Positions 1 to 8,651 of a stretch of 64,000 nt of DNA are shown piece by piece. The position numbers were made by a program, and so were the translations under genes. The DNA is from Planctomycetaceae bacterium (lineage in GTDB: Bacteria > Planctomycetota > Phycisphaerae > Phycisphaerales > SM1A02): positions 186,001 to 250,000 of the forward strand of contig CANLHK010000003.1 of NCBI GenBank assembly GCA_947490615.1, in the 5' to 3' direction. Numbering within the stretch: the first letter of the stretch is position 1; each line of letters opens with the position of its first letter. Under the pieces are notes generated by a model. That model was given only the letters and a program-made list of their open reading frames with translations, made no database searches and had not been told where the DNA came from.

Positions 1-1882
1 CGACCGCCGCGCGCGCCATGGCCGACTTCGCAGCGTCCGAGCACGCGATGAAGACGGTGCCGTCTTCTTCGACATTGATCTTGGCGCCCGTCATCTCCTG
101 GATGCCGCGGATCGTCTTGCCGCCTGGTCCGATGAGCTTGCCGATCTTCTCCGGATCGATCTTGACGATCGTGATGCGCGGAGCCAATGGCGAGATGTCG
201 GGCCGTGGCTTGGCGATGACCTTTTCCATTTGCTCGATGATCTGCAAGCGGCCGACCTTCGCCTGCTGGAAGATCTTCTCGATCTCCTCAACCGACAGTC
301 CGCGTGCCTTGAGATCGAGCTGGATGCCCGTGATGCCTTCACGCGTACCCGAGACCTTGAAGTCCATCTCGCCGAAGAAGTCCTCTTCGCCGATGATGTC
401 CATCACATGGGTGACCTTGCCGTCGGTGTCGGTGAACCGACCAACGGAGATACCCGCGCAGGTGTTGCGAATCGGAACGCCCGCATCCATGAGCGCAAGG
501 CAACCACCACAGACGCTGGCCATCGACGACGAGCCGTTGCTCTCGGTGATGTCGCTGACGAGCCGTACCGTGTAGGGGAAGTCCTCGGTCGAGGGGAGAA
601 TGCCGAGCAGCGAACGCTCGGCAAGCGCGCCGTGTCCGAGCTCGCGACGCCCTGGTCCCATGATGCGACCAGCTTCGCCCGTGCAGAACGGCGGGAAGTT
701 GTAGTGGAGATAGAACTTCTTGGCGTACTCAGCCAAGAGTCCGTCCACGATCTGCTCGTCGTCGCCGGTGCCGAGGGTGCAGGTCACGAGGGACTGCGTC
801 TCGCCGCGCTGGAAGAATGCGGAACCGTGGGTGCGGGGGAAGATCTCGACCGACATGTCGATGTCGCGGATCTGATCGAGTCGACGACCGTCGGCGCGGA
901 TCGAGTGCTGGGCGACGAGGTAGTGGGTGACCTTCTTCTCGAGAATGCGCAGCGCTTCCTTGGCTTGCTTCTGCTTCTTCTCGGCTTCGAGGTGGTCGGA
1001 GTACGCAATGCCGGTTGGAATCGCAAAGTGGGTCTTGAGGACCTCGTTCTTGATCGCGTCGACGGCGTCGTTGCGCTCCTTCTTGCTCTTGATCTTGCGA
1101 GCGACGACGAGGCGGTCGTACGCGAGTTCCTTCACCTTCTTGGTGATCTCGTCGCTTGGAGTCGTGAGCTCGCCCATGCGCACGGCGGGTGCGCCGCACT
1201 TGGTGCGAAGCTCTTCGATGAGCTCAAGGATCGGCTTGATGCCCTCGTCGTAGCCGAAGCGGATCGCGCGGATCATCGTGGCTTCGTCGACTTCCGCAGC
1301 GCCAACTTCGATCATGTTCACGCCGTCCTTGTGGCCCGAAAGCACAAGGTCGAGGTCGCTGAACTCAATCTGCGCCTGCGTGGGATTGACCACGAAACGC
1401 TCGCCTTGCTCGGTGATGATGCGGCCGACACGCACGGTGGCGACTGGCCCGAGGTAGGGAGCGTCGGTGATCGCCAGCGCTGCCGAGGCAGCGGTGCAGG
1501 CGAGCACATCGGAGTCGTTCTGTCCGTCGTGGGACATGACGAACACTTGGAGCTGGATCTCGTCGCAGAACCCATCTGGAAAGAGCGGGCGGATCGGGCG
1601 ATCGATCATCCGCATCGTGAGAATTTCCTTCTCGTTGGGCGCGCCTTCACGCTTGCGGAATCCACCGGGGAACTTGCCAGCAGCGCCGGTCTTCTCGCGG
1701 TAATCGCAGGTGAGAGGGAAGAAGTCGATGCCCGCGCGGGGGTTGGCGCGGACGCAGGTGGCCAGGACCCAGGTGTCGGCGTAGCTCGCGATGACTGCGC
1801 CACTGGCGAGCTTTGCGACGCGACCTGTCTCGAAGCGGAGCGTGCGCCCGCCGATGACCTTCTCAACGATTGTGACTGCCAT
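1..1882 (-). CDS. pnp: Polyribonucleotide nucleotidyltransferase (PNPase), 3' end outside window
   Basis: Phosphorolytic 3'-5' exoribonuclease of RNA turnover and the degradosome. Translating the minus strand from the ATG at 1882 gives an open frame of 627 codons that runs off the left edge. It begins MAVTIVEKVIGGRTLRFETG. Family signatures are GRRELGHGALAERSL, TESNGSSSM near residue 445, and GEEDFFGEMDFKVSGTREG, all of the second RNase PH-like domain. IGKLIGPGGKTI near residues 577-590 is the GXXG loop of the KH domain. PNPases are usually about 700 residues, so the C-terminal S1 domain should lie beyond position 1. A GGAG lies 5 nt before the start. It sits downstream of rpsO on the same strand, the classic rpsO-pnp arrangement, with a 231-nt gap. 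Identification is secure. Confidence 0.97.
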   Translation of the reverse strand, partial: MAVTIVEKVIGGRTLRFETGRVAKLASGAVIASYADTWVLATCVRANPRAGIDFFPLTCDYREKTGAAGKFPGGFRKREGAPNEKEILTMRMIDRPIRPLFPDGFCDEIQLQVFVMSHDGQNDSDVLACTAASAALAITDAPYLGPVATVRVGRIITEQGERFVVNPTQAQIEFSDLDLVLSGHKDGVNMIEVGAAEVDEATMIRAIRFGYDEGIKPILELIEELRTKCGAPAVRMGELTTPSDEITKKVKELAYDRLVVARKIKSKKERNDAVDAIKNEVLKTHFAIPTGIAYSDHLEAEKKQKQAKEALRILEKKVTHYLVAQHSIRADGRRLDQIRDIDMSVEIFPRTHGSAFFQRGETQSLVTCTLGTGDDEQIVDGLLAEYAKKFYLHYNFPPFCTGEAGRIMGPGRRELGHGALAERSLLGILPSTEDFPYTVRLVSDITESNGSSSMASVCGGCLALMDAGVPIRNTCAGISVGRFTDTDGKVTHVMDIIGEEDFFGEMDFKVSGTREGITGIQLDLKARGLSVEEIEKIFQQAKVGRLQIIEQMEKVIAKPRPDISPLAPRITIVKIDPEKIGKLIGPGGKTIRGIQEMTGAKINVEEDGTVFIACSDAAKSAMARAAV

Positions 1883-1925
1883 AAAGACTCCATCTGCCGC
1901 GTCGATCGCGGCGTGCGTGTGTGTC

Positions 1926-1941
1926 CATGGACGCATCCATG
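1926..1941 (-). other. Short hairpin in the rpsO-pnp intergenic leader
   Basis: A perfect 6-bp inverted repeat (catgga / tccatg) with the loop cgca lies about 45 nt upstream of the pnp start. In enterobacteria a larger RNase III-cleaved stem upstream of pnp mediates autoregulation. This one is small and could be chance, so it is only recorded as a candidate leader structure. Confidence 0.2.
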
Positions 1942-2113
1942 AACGCGTGGGCGCAGCGCGCCCGTTCTCAGGAAAAAGGTGTGTTCGATCTGCGGATGCC
2001 GGGGCGCGAACTGCACAGCACCGGCGCGATGCGCCGCGATGGCGGAGGTGTGGCGGTTGCGCGGTGTAGCGCAAAGAATCCGACGCACGCTGCCGTTGGC
2101 GCGGCGCGTTGGA

Positions 2114-2365
2114 TTACTTGCGGAGGCCGAGGCGCTTGATGAGGGCGAGGTAGCCGTCGCGGTTGGTGTTCGCGAGGTACTTCAGCAGGCTGTTGCGCTT
2201 CCCGACAAGGAGCAGAAGGCCACGACGGGACGCATGGTCCTTCTTGTTGGCCTTGAAGTGATCCTGAAGGTCGGTGATCCGAGTGGTGATGGACGCGACC
2301 TGAACTTCGGTGGAACCCGTGTCCTTGGCGTGGTGGCGGCTGGCGTCGACGATCGTGTTGGTCAT
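2114..2365 (-). CDS. rpsO: 30S ribosomal protein S15 (uS15)
   Basis: Primary 16S rRNA-binding protein of the small-subunit platform. The 83-residue product contains the S15 hallmarks [16 protein letters not shown], then [16 protein letters not shown] and KRNSLLKYL, and ends in IKRLGLRK. The ATG at 2365 was chosen because [20 protein letters not shown] matches the usual N-terminus and length (about 85-89 aa); the frame stays open further upstream but adds unrelated residues. The ribosome binding site is weak (gagaac). The gene heads an rpsO-pnp pair and is divergent from the carboxyltransferase gene. Confidence 0.96.
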   Translation of the reverse strand: MTNTIVDASRHHAKDTGSTEVQVASITTRITDLQDHFKANKKDHASRRGLLLLVGKRNSLLKYLANTNRDGYLALIKRLGLRK

Positions 2366-2428
2366 GAGAGTTCTCGTTGCGCGGCAATCCCGCCGCCCGC
2401 GGTCCTGTCTGGTTGATGAGGATCGGAG

Positions 2429-2458
2429 ACGATAGCGGAAGCTGGCGTGTCCTTGCAA
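2429..2458 (-). promoter_or_regulatory. Candidate sigma-70-type promoter for rpsO
   Basis: On the minus strand a TTGCAA -35-like box (2453-2458) is separated by 18 nt from a TATCGT -10-like box (2429-2434), about 65 nt upstream of the rpsO start. Both boxes match only 4 of 6 consensus positions, so this is a plausible but unproven call. Confidence 0.35.
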
Positions 2459-2558
2459 GGGGCGGAAGTCGGGGTTCGGAGTTCTCGGAACGGTTGGCGA
2501 TGGGTCGATCGTCCGTTTGGATTACCCTTCGCCCCGTCCTCCCGCCTCCGAGACCCTC

Positions 2559-4202
2559 ATGAGCTCCGCCCCTTCTGCCCTCCAATCCGCGACTTCTGAA
2601 TACCTCGCGCTGGCTGCCAAGATCGAGGAAGGCGGCGGGAAGTCGGGCACCGAACGGCAACACCGCAACGGCCGACTCACGGCGCGCGAGAGGCTGGCAC
2701 TCCTAGCGGATCGCTCCGCGCGCACCATGGAGTGCGGACTCTTGGCGGCGTGGGGCATGTACCGCGAGTACGGCGGCGCGCCCGCTGCGGGCGTGGTCAC
2801 CACGATCGCGGAGGTTGACGGCAGGCTCACGATGATCATCGCCAACGACGCCACCGTGAAAGCGGGCGCGTTCTTTCCGATGACCTGTAAGAAGATCATT
2901 CGCGCGCAGACCATCGCCGAGCGTGCGCGACTTCCGTTGCTCTATCTCGTGGACAGCGCGGGCGTCTTTCTCCCGTTGCAGGAAGATGTCTTTCCTGACA
3001 CCGATGACTTCGGGCGCATCTTTCGCAACAACGCCGTGCTGAGTGCGCAAGGCATTCCGCAGATCGCAGCCATCATGGGGAATTGTGTCGCAGGAGGCGG
3101 CTATCTCCCCGTGTTGTGCGACACGCTCTTGATGACCGAAGGCAGCGGGCTCTACCTCGCGGGCCCTGCGTTGGTGAAAGCCGCGATCGGACAAGAGGTG
3201 TCGAGCGAAGATCTTGGAGGAGCCGAGATGCACGCGCAAATCTCGGGGACGATTGACTTCAAAGAGAAGGACGATCCTGCGTGCATCGAGCGCTTGCGCC
3301 GCGTGTTTTCCGCGGTGCGCACCGCACCCGAGAAGGCGCGGCCTCCCTTTGCCTGCGTCCCGCCGAGTCGTGCCTCAGGTGAAGTCGTGAGTGTGTTTCG
3401 CGGAGAAGCGGGCGCGCAATACGACATGGTCGAGTTGCTCTCCTGCGTGGTCGATGCCGACAGTTTCGATGAGTACCGCGCGGAGTACGGGCGTTCACTC
3501 ATCTGTGGTTACGCGCGCGTCGGCGGATTTCCTTGCGGCATCGTCGCCAACCAACGCAAGCTCACCCAACGCAAACTTCCTGGCGGTAAGACTGGTCCGA
3601 CGAGTGCGACCAACATGCCTGCGGTCATCTACGACGACAGCGCCGACAAGAGCGCGCGCTTCATCATGGACTGCAACCAGAAGGGCTTGCCGATTCTCTT
3701 CGTGACCGACACCACGGGCTTCATGGTTGGTCGCGACAGCGAGCAGGGCGGGATCATTCGCGCAGGTGCCAAGATGGTCAACGCGATGGCCAACTGCGTC
3801 GTGCCGAAGATTTCGCTCGTCGTCGGTGGCGCGTTTGGCGCGGGCAACTATGCGATGTGCGGTCGCGCCTTCGATCCACTGCTGACGCTGGCCTGGCCAG
3901 GAGCGCGCTTCGCGGTCATGGGTGCTGCGCAGGCGGCGGGCACGCTGCTCTCGATCGATCTCGCCGCGCGCGAACGCAAAGGTGAGAAGGTTGATGACGC
4001 CGAGCGCAAGCAGTTGCTTGCTGCGATCACTGCCAGCTACACCGAACAACAGGACATTCGCTATGCCGCGAGCCGAGGTTGGGTGGATCGCATCATCGAT
4101 CCTGCGCTCACCCGTGAGGAGCTGATCCTCGCATTGCAAGTGGCGGCACAGGCGCCGATGCAACCGAGTGGCGTGTATCGCACGGGTGTGCTGCAGACCT
4201 AA
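2559..4202 (+). CDS. Acyl-CoA carboxylase carboxyltransferase (beta) subunit, methylcrotonyl-CoA carboxylase-like
   Basis: Transfers carboxyl from carboxybiotin to an acyl-CoA; the closest recalled family is the beta subunit of 3-methylcrotonyl-CoA carboxylase (leucine degradation), with propionyl-CoA carboxylase as the alternative. The 547-aa length fits. Visible signatures are the N-terminal RHRNGRLTARERLALL-like segment, the first crotonase half (VDSAGVFLPLQEDVFPD, MGNCVAGGGYLPVLCD, SSEDLGGAEMHAQISG) and the second half (LPILFVTDTTGFMVG, SLVVGGAFGAGNYAMCGRAF, WPGARFAVMG). The ATG at 2559 gives the expected start MSSAPSALQS; an open stretch before it has no other good start. No biotin carboxylase or biotin carrier gene is adjacent, so its partner must be encoded elsewhere. 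Confidence 0.88.
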   Translation: MSSAPSALQSATSEYLALAAKIEEGGGKSGTERQHRNGRLTARERLALLADRSARTMECGLLAAWGMYREYGGAPAAGVVTTIAEVDGRLTMIIANDATVKAGAFFPMTCKKIIRAQTIAERARLPLLYLVDSAGVFLPLQEDVFPDTDDFGRIFRNNAVLSAQGIPQIAAIMGNCVAGGGYLPVLCDTLLMTEGSGLYLAGPALVKAAIGQEVSSEDLGGAEMHAQISGTIDFKEKDDPACIERLRRVFSAVRTAPEKARPPFACVPPSRASGEVVSVFRGEAGAQYDMVELLSCVVDADSFDEYRAEYGRSLICGYARVGGFPCGIVANQRKLTQRKLPGGKTGPTSATNMPAVIYDDSADKSARFIMDCNQKGLPILFVTDTTGFMVGRDSEQGGIIRAGAKMVNAMANCVVPKISLVVGGAFGAGNYAMCGRAFDPLLTLAWPGARFAVMGAAQAAGTLLSIDLAARERKGEKVDDAERKQLLAAITASYTEQQDIRYAASRGWVDRIIDPALTREELILALQVAAQAPMQPSGVYRTGVLQT

Positions 4203-4213
4203 GAGGCGGCTCG

Positions 4214-4978
4214 TCAGCGCCGTCGACGGCGCGCGCCGCTTGCCAACATCAAGAGCGCCAACGCGCTGGGCGCGGGAACAACCGTGTATTCGATCTCGAG
4301 TCTTGGCGCGATGCCACCGAGTGTCGTGCTGTCGGCGCTGTCGAATCGACGCGCTGTGCCAAAGGTCGACTCATCGCCAAGGAGGAACCAACCGTAGTTT
4401 TCCGATGGTTGCTCAGCGAAGGCGCGCACCTCTTCGAGGAGTTCGGCTGAGTTCCAGGTGTAGAGGCCAATGGCAGAGGTGAGCACCGTGGCGCTCGCGG
4501 ACGCCGTGAAGTCGCCGCCCGCGGTCTGCCAAAGCGCGCCGCTGCCGAGTCCATCGGCGCTTGAGTAAAGCCAAGTCGCGTCGTTGGCGGTGGGTGTTGT
4601 GCCGCTGCCCTCGGGATCTTCGGGATCGCTGGTTCCTGCTGTCCAGTTCGTCACGGCGCGATGCGTGCTGACCGCGCGCGCGGGTCCGAGGCTGCTCTGT
4701 GAAAGGTTGAGGATGAGTCGCGCGTCACTGATGATCGCGCCCTGCGGCAGCATGCCTGCGACATCGAAGTGAACGAGTCCGCGACGCACGCGCACCTGGT
4801 TGTTCACGCCCGCAAAGAGATACCGCCCCGCACCATTGGCCAGCGAGCCATCAAACGACTCGTAGAGCGTGGCATCGCGCGTTGGAGTGAGCGCCAGCAA
4901 ATCCGCCGTCGCCAACGAGGTGGCGCACGCGGAGATTGCAGCCGCCAGCGCAGAGCATCGGGCAACGAAACGATTCAT
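4214..4978 (-). CDS. Exported DNRLRE-domain protein with PEP-CTERM-like sorting tail
   Basis: The 254-aa product has an N-terminal signal peptide (MNRFVARCSALAAAISACAT), a body resembling the DNRLRE surface domain (DATLYESFDGSLANGAG, RRGLVHFDVAGMLP, ISDARLILNL), and a C-terminal tail VPAPSALALLMLASG followed by five arginines. That tail has the layout of a PEP-CTERM sorting signal (Pro-x-Pro, hydrophobic helix, basic end), here with PAP in place of PEP. The start at 4978 is supported by a strong GGAGGA 5 nt upstream. It is probably surface displayed after exosortase-type processing; no exosortase is in the window. The molecular role is unknown. It is convergent with the carboxyltransferase gene. 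Confidence 0.75.
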   Translation of the reverse strand: MNRFVARCSALAAAISACATSLATADLLALTPTRDATLYESFDGSLANGAGRYLFAGVNNQVRVRRGLVHFDVAGMLPQGAIISDARLILNLSQSSLGPARAVSTHRAVTNWTAGTSDPEDPEGSGTTPTANDATWLYSSADGLGSGALWQTAGGDFTASASATVLTSAIGLYTWNSAELLEEVRAFAEQPSENYGWFLLGDESTFGTARRFDSADSTTLGGIAPRLEIEYTVVPAPSALALLMLASGARRRRR

Positions 4979-5043
4979 CTCTCTCCTCCTTTCGCTAGGC
5001 TGCGCGCCGATTGACACGGAGCAAGCTCACGCACGATATCGCT

Positions 5044-5640
5044 ATGAAATCCTTGGTCATCGCCACCTCCAACCCGCACAAGCTGCACGAGATTGAGGCG
5101 GTTCTCGGGCCGATCGGATTCACCTGCACACCACTCCAAGACGCGGGAATCCCCGAGCCTGAGGAGGATGGCGAGACCTTCGAAGAGAACGCGCGGATCA
5201 AGGCCATGGCCTACGCGAAGGCTCTCGGCGTCACTGTGCTCGCGGATGACTCTGGTCTTGAAGTCGACGCGCTCAGCGGCCGTCCTGGTGTCCACAGCGC
5301 ACGATTCGCAGGCGTCGGCGACACGCGCGCGCAGCGCGATGCGGCCAACAACGCGCGGTTGCTGCGGGAGCTTGCGGGCGTGCCTGATGCACTGCGGACC
5401 GCGCGATTTGTCTGTGTGCTCTGTGTCGCGCGCAGCGATGGCTCGATCGTCGCCGAGTCGCGCGGGCACTTTGAAGGTCGCATCGGACACGCCTTGCGCG
5501 GGAGCAACGGATTTGGATACGACCCGTTGCTGGTCCTAGCCGATGGTCGCACCAGTGCGGAGTTGTCCAACGACGAGAAGAACGCGCGCAGTCATCGCGG
5601 CAACGCCTTGCGTGTGCTCGTCGCGCTGCTGGCGAGTTAG
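5044..5640 (+). CDS. rdgB: RdgB/HAM1 family non-canonical purine NTP pyrophosphatase
   Basis: Hydrolyses ITP, dITP and XTP to monophosphates, cleaning the nucleotide pool. The 198-aa product has all family motifs: SNPHKLHEI at the N-terminus, EENARIKAMAYAKALG, the catalytic DDSGLEVDAL, PGVHSARFAG, GFGYDPLL, and the C-terminal HRGNAL. The ATG at 5044 was chosen because MKSLVIATSNPHK matches the conserved N-terminus. No strong ribosome binding site is visible. It is divergent from the DNRLRE protein gene, with only 65 bp between the two starts. The window has a second nucleotide house-cleaning gene, maf, and a dUTPase. Confidence 0.95.
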   Translation: MKSLVIATSNPHKLHEIEAVLGPIGFTCTPLQDAGIPEPEEDGETFEENARIKAMAYAKALGVTVLADDSGLEVDALSGRPGVHSARFAGVGDTRAQRDAANNARLLRELAGVPDALRTARFVCVLCVARSDGSIVAESRGHFEGRIGHALRGSNGFGYDPLLVLADGRTSAELSNDEKNARSHRGNALRVLVALLAS

Positions 5641-5661
5641 AGCGGACGAATGTGCTTCGCG

Positions 5662-6924
5662 TCAGATGCTCTCGCGGGTGATGCGCCGCAAGCCGTCATC
5701 GAGACGGAAGTACTCCATGCGCAGTCGCTCACCCACGGAGCCAAGCCACGGCGCGCGGCCAGCGTGTCGATCAATGCGGCCGAGCGCGTCGCGGACATCC
5801 TCGAGCGTGGCGTGCTCATGATGGCGTGTGGCGGCCAGTGCGCGCGCAAGCCACGCTGAGCAGGCGATGTTGAGGACCATCGCTTGCAAGCCACGCACCG
5901 CGCTCCAACCGTAATAGCCCGCGCCCCACGCGCGATTTCCTAAGAGCGTCGCGCGCGCGTAGCGGGCGTAAAGCGCATCGATCGCCTCTCGATCAGGACT
6001 CTCCGAGAGCGTTGGAATCGCCGCAATCGCAGCAAACTCGCAGCCGTCGAGCAGGCCACGCGCCACACTCGGCGCGCGCCCCACGCCGCGGGTGAAGGCG
6101 CGGCTGGCAAGGAGTTGTCGAAGGACGGTGCGCCAACGACCAACCGACATTGCTTCGTTGACCTGCACATCTTCGAGCCGCGCATAGGTTGCTTGTCGAA
6201 GGAGCCGCATCTGCTTCTCAAGCGCACGATCCAATGGAAGGTGTTCGAGCTCGCCAGGAAGCGCGGAGGCCAGCATGGTGATGAGTTCGCGAAATCGACT
6301 CGCGCGCACTTCGGCGAGTTGGGCGCGGCCGAGGCTCGCCACCATCCACGCCAGACCATCGAAGCGATCGCGCATCACCACATCTTCGCGCGCGAGGAAG
6401 CGGTCGAGCGTCATGCGCAACGCGTCGAGCTCGCCTTCTTTGGCGGAGAGCGTGTCGGCGAGCATCGCGCTGTAGGTTGTCGCGCGCGTCTCGGGAAGAC
6501 TGAAACTCATGCGATCCACTTCGCGCAGATGGGTGCGCAACTCGGCACCTTTGTTCTCGCGAACACTCTGACATGCAAATGAGATCCCAATGTGCGTGCG
6601 CACATCGTCGGGAATGAGCACAAAGGGAAACAGCTGACAGGCGATCGGTTTCTCGGTGAAGCCGTAATCTTTGTGGATGCGGCAGAGTCCGTCTTCCATG
6701 AGAAACACACATCCGCCGTCGGCGCGCTGCTTCAGATAGGTGCGTCCGCGAAAGACCGTCGTCACAGGCTGACCGATCTTCTCCTCCCAACCTTGCGCCG
6801 TGAGCTTGGCAAGATCAGCCTCTCGCAATTGCACCGTGAAGTCGCGGCAGCAGTTGCCACAACCGTGGCAGCTGTAGCGTTGCGTGGCGACGGGGAGCAT
6901 GAGGATGGGAAGCGGATGGTTCAT
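5662..6924 (-). CDS. YkgJ-family cysteine-cluster protein
   Basis: The N-terminus carries Cys19, Cys22, Cys25 and Cys26 in YSCHGCGNCCRDF, followed by GGCVFLMEDGLCRIHKDYG and IACQLFPF. This is the Zn/Fe-chelating CxxCxxCC cluster family (YkgJ, formerly UPF0153), whose role is not established. The rest of the 420-aa protein is helical and unrecognised, so this is a long member; many are 100-250 aa. The ATG at 6924 overlaps the stop of the upstream membrane-protein gene as ATGA, which suggests translational coupling in the order glycosyltransferase, YbhN-like, YkgJ. A metal-binding role is inferred from the cysteines only. Confidence 0.75.
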   Translation of the reverse strand: MNHPLPILMLPVATQRYSCHGCGNCCRDFTVQLREADLAKLTAQGWEEKIGQPVTTVFRGRTYLKQRADGGCVFLMEDGLCRIHKDYGFTEKPIACQLFPFVLIPDDVRTHIGISFACQSVRENKGAELRTHLREVDRMSFSLPETRATTYSAMLADTLSAKEGELDALRMTLDRFLAREDVVMRDRFDGLAWMVASLGRAQLAEVRASRFRELITMLASALPGELEHLPLDRALEKQMRLLRQATYARLEDVQVNEAMSVGRWRTVLRQLLASRAFTRGVGRAPSVARGLLDGCEFAAIAAIPTLSESPDREAIDALYARYARATLLGNRAWGAGYYGWSAVRGLQAMVLNIACSAWLARALAATRHHEHATLEDVRDALGRIDRHAGRAPWLGSVGERLRMEYFRLDDGLRRITRESI

Positions 6925-7916
6925 GGCGTGCCACCATCTGTAGGCGCAGTGCGGCTCGCGCGGCGCAGTGCATAGAAACACCACGCCGCACCAGCGAGTC
7001 CGAGTGGGATCGACAGGGCCGCCTCGCCCGCACTTTCGAGGAGCGCCATGCTCGCCGTGAGTGCATCGAGTTGTTCAGGCGTCGCCCCAGCGCCGATGAC
7101 ATGCGGCGCGACCGTGGCAACCAACATTTCGCGATAGCCAATGCGTCCAAGCGGGAAGCCTGCGCCGAGAATCGCAATCGATGCGAGCAACACCGCCTGC
7201 GCGGGATGCAAGGTCACGCCCACGATGGCCGCCGCCGCCCACATCCGCACTGCCCACGCCGCGAGGTCCACGGTTCGCCAGGCGAGTCCTTCGATCAAGG
7301 CGCGTCGATCGACCAACACGCGCTCGGCGCCTTTGAGAAACCGTCGCAGCATCGGCGCGCGACCGATCAGGAGTGTGAGGGCGGTCCCCGCAACGAGGAA
7401 GGCGCCAAAGAGCGCAAACCAGAGCGGACCAAGCGTGAGCTCCGTTCGTCCCATCGGGAACTGCACGAGTCCTGCTGCGGCCGCGGACAGCACCGTGCCG
7501 AGCGTCACGATCGCCACCGCCGCGATCCACGCCGCGAGCTGAGCGGTGCGCAATCCATCGACGCGCCAATGAAATGCGCAACGCAGCGCAAGGCCGAGCC
7601 GCACGGGCGCGTAGTTGAACAGCGAGGCCATGAGATTGATCGCCTGCATTTCGACGACGCCAAATCGGCGAATGGGGCGAGCCATGGCGCGAAAGGTGAA
7701 GCCCGAGCAGATCAAGGAGACCAGAGTCGAGCCTAGAAGCGCCGCCACCATGCGCGGATCGGCGTGGCGCAGCGCGGTGAGCCCATCTCCGCCCGTTGCC
7801 AGCGCGCGCTTGATGCACCAGACCACGAGTCCGCAACCGATGACAAAGCCGAGGAGCTGCACGACCAAACGCAGGCCGCGCGGTCGGACTGAAGGTGCGT
7901 CATGCTCCGCGTTCAC
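6921..7916 (-). CDS. YbhN/AglD-like integral membrane protein (lysylphosphatidylglycerol-synthase TM family)
   Basis: A 331-aa polytopic protein with about seven to eight hydrophobic segments, starting with LVVQLLGFVIGCGLVVWCI. Segments such as SLFNYAPVRLGLALRC and GAGFPLGRIGYREMLVA resemble the conserved loops of the lysylphosphatidylglycerol synthase TM region (MprF flippase-like, YbhN, AglD). Such proteins often accompany a family 2 glycosyltransferase, as here, and are thought to handle lipid-linked precursors. Translation would start at a GTG (7916-7914) that overlaps the upstream stop as GTGA. The family assignment is by pattern and moderately sure; the substrate is unknown. Confidence 0.65.
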   Translation of the reverse strand: MNAEHDAPSVRPRGLRLVVQLLGFVIGCGLVVWCIKRALATGGDGLTALRHADPRMVAALLGSTLVSLICSGFTFRAMARPIRRFGVVEMQAINLMASLFNYAPVRLGLALRCAFHWRVDGLRTAQLAAWIAAVAIVTLGTVLSAAAAGLVQFPMGRTELTLGPLWFALFGAFLVAGTALTLLIGRAPMLRRFLKGAERVLVDRRALIEGLAWRTVDLAAWAVRMWAAAAIVGVTLHPAQAVLLASIAILGAGFPLGRIGYREMLVATVAPHVIGAGATPEQLDALTASMALLESAGEAALSIPLGLAGAAWCFYALRRASRTAPTDGGTP

Positions 7917-8644
7917 CCGCGTGCCGTTCTGCGTCGCTCGCGCCAGAGCACGACGAAGACCCGCAGTCCGTCGCGCATGCGGATCTTTTTGCCTTCGCCA
8001 AATGATCGCGGTGCGTAGGTGACGGGCGCCTCACAGACGCGCAAGCGATGCCTCGAGGCGACGGCCACAATCTGCGGCTCGATGCCGAAGCGTTCCTCAG
8101 TGAGCTCGCCCATGATGGTGCGCATGGCGGGGATCGTGAAGAGCTTGAGGCAGCACTCCATGTCGCTCACCTTGAGCCCAGTCGCAAGGTTGCTGGCCAG
8201 CGTGAGTATGCCGTTGAGAAGGCGATGCACGAAACGAATGGTGCCGCGCGGCGCGATTGCCCATCGATTGCCCAGCACGAGATCGGCGCGTCCCTCGACC
8301 AGCGGCGCGAGCATGCCATTGAAGTCCGCGGGGTCGTACTCAAGGTCGGCATCGAGAATCATGATCGCGTCGGCCGGCTGCGCGATCTCGAGCGCCTTGG
8401 CGAAGCCGGTGCGGATCGCCGCGCCTTTGCCGCGATTCTTCGGGTGAAACAGGGTGATGGCGTCGCCCGAGTGTCCGAGCGCACGGACCGCGTCCACCGT
8501 CGCCTGAGCGGACCCGTCGTCGACGAGGATCACTTGCGTCTGCCAATTGGTTGCCCTGAGTGGCGAAGCGCGGACGCGCGACACCGACACGGCCAAGGTC
8601 CCTGGCTCATTGAACACGGGCATGACGACATAAAGCGTCGGCAT
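7913..8644 (-). CDS. Family 2 glycosyltransferase (polyprenyl-phosphate sugar transferase type)
   Basis: The 243-aa product has the GT-A fold motifs of GT2: VVMPVFNEPGTLAVSV at the N-terminus, VILVDDGSAQATVDAV, KNRGKGAAIRTGF, the DxD-like MILDADLEYDP, and LVLGNRW. The spacing is that of dolichol/undecaprenyl-phosphate mannose or glucose synthases (DPM1-like). There is no membrane segment, so it is a soluble or peripheral enzyme at the inner leaflet. It is first in a tightly overlapping cassette with a YbhN-like membrane protein and a YkgJ-type protein, which suggests a lipid-linked sugar made here and moved by the membrane partner (inference). Confidence 0.85.
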   Translation of the reverse strand: MPTLYVVMPVFNEPGTLAVSVSRVRASPLRATNWQTQVILVDDGSAQATVDAVRALGHSGDAITLFHPKNRGKGAAIRTGFAKALEIAQPADAIMILDADLEYDPADFNGMLAPLVEGRADLVLGNRWAIAPRGTIRFVHRLLNGILTLASNLATGLKVSDMECCLKLFTIPAMRTIMGELTEERFGIEPQIVAVASRHRLRVCEAPVTYAPRSFGEGKKIRMRDGLRVFVVLWRERRRTARG

Positions 8645-8651
8645 CGGGCGC

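Noticed and set aside
230-1942. A 570-codon open frame on the + strand
   Set aside because: It is antisense to pnp, whose minus-strand translation has full family signatures. Long antisense frames are common in GC-rich genes.
4215-4236. gcgccg/cggcgc inverted repeat between convergent genes as a terminator
   Set aside because: It encodes the Arg-rich C-terminus of the exported DNRLRE protein and has no T-run.
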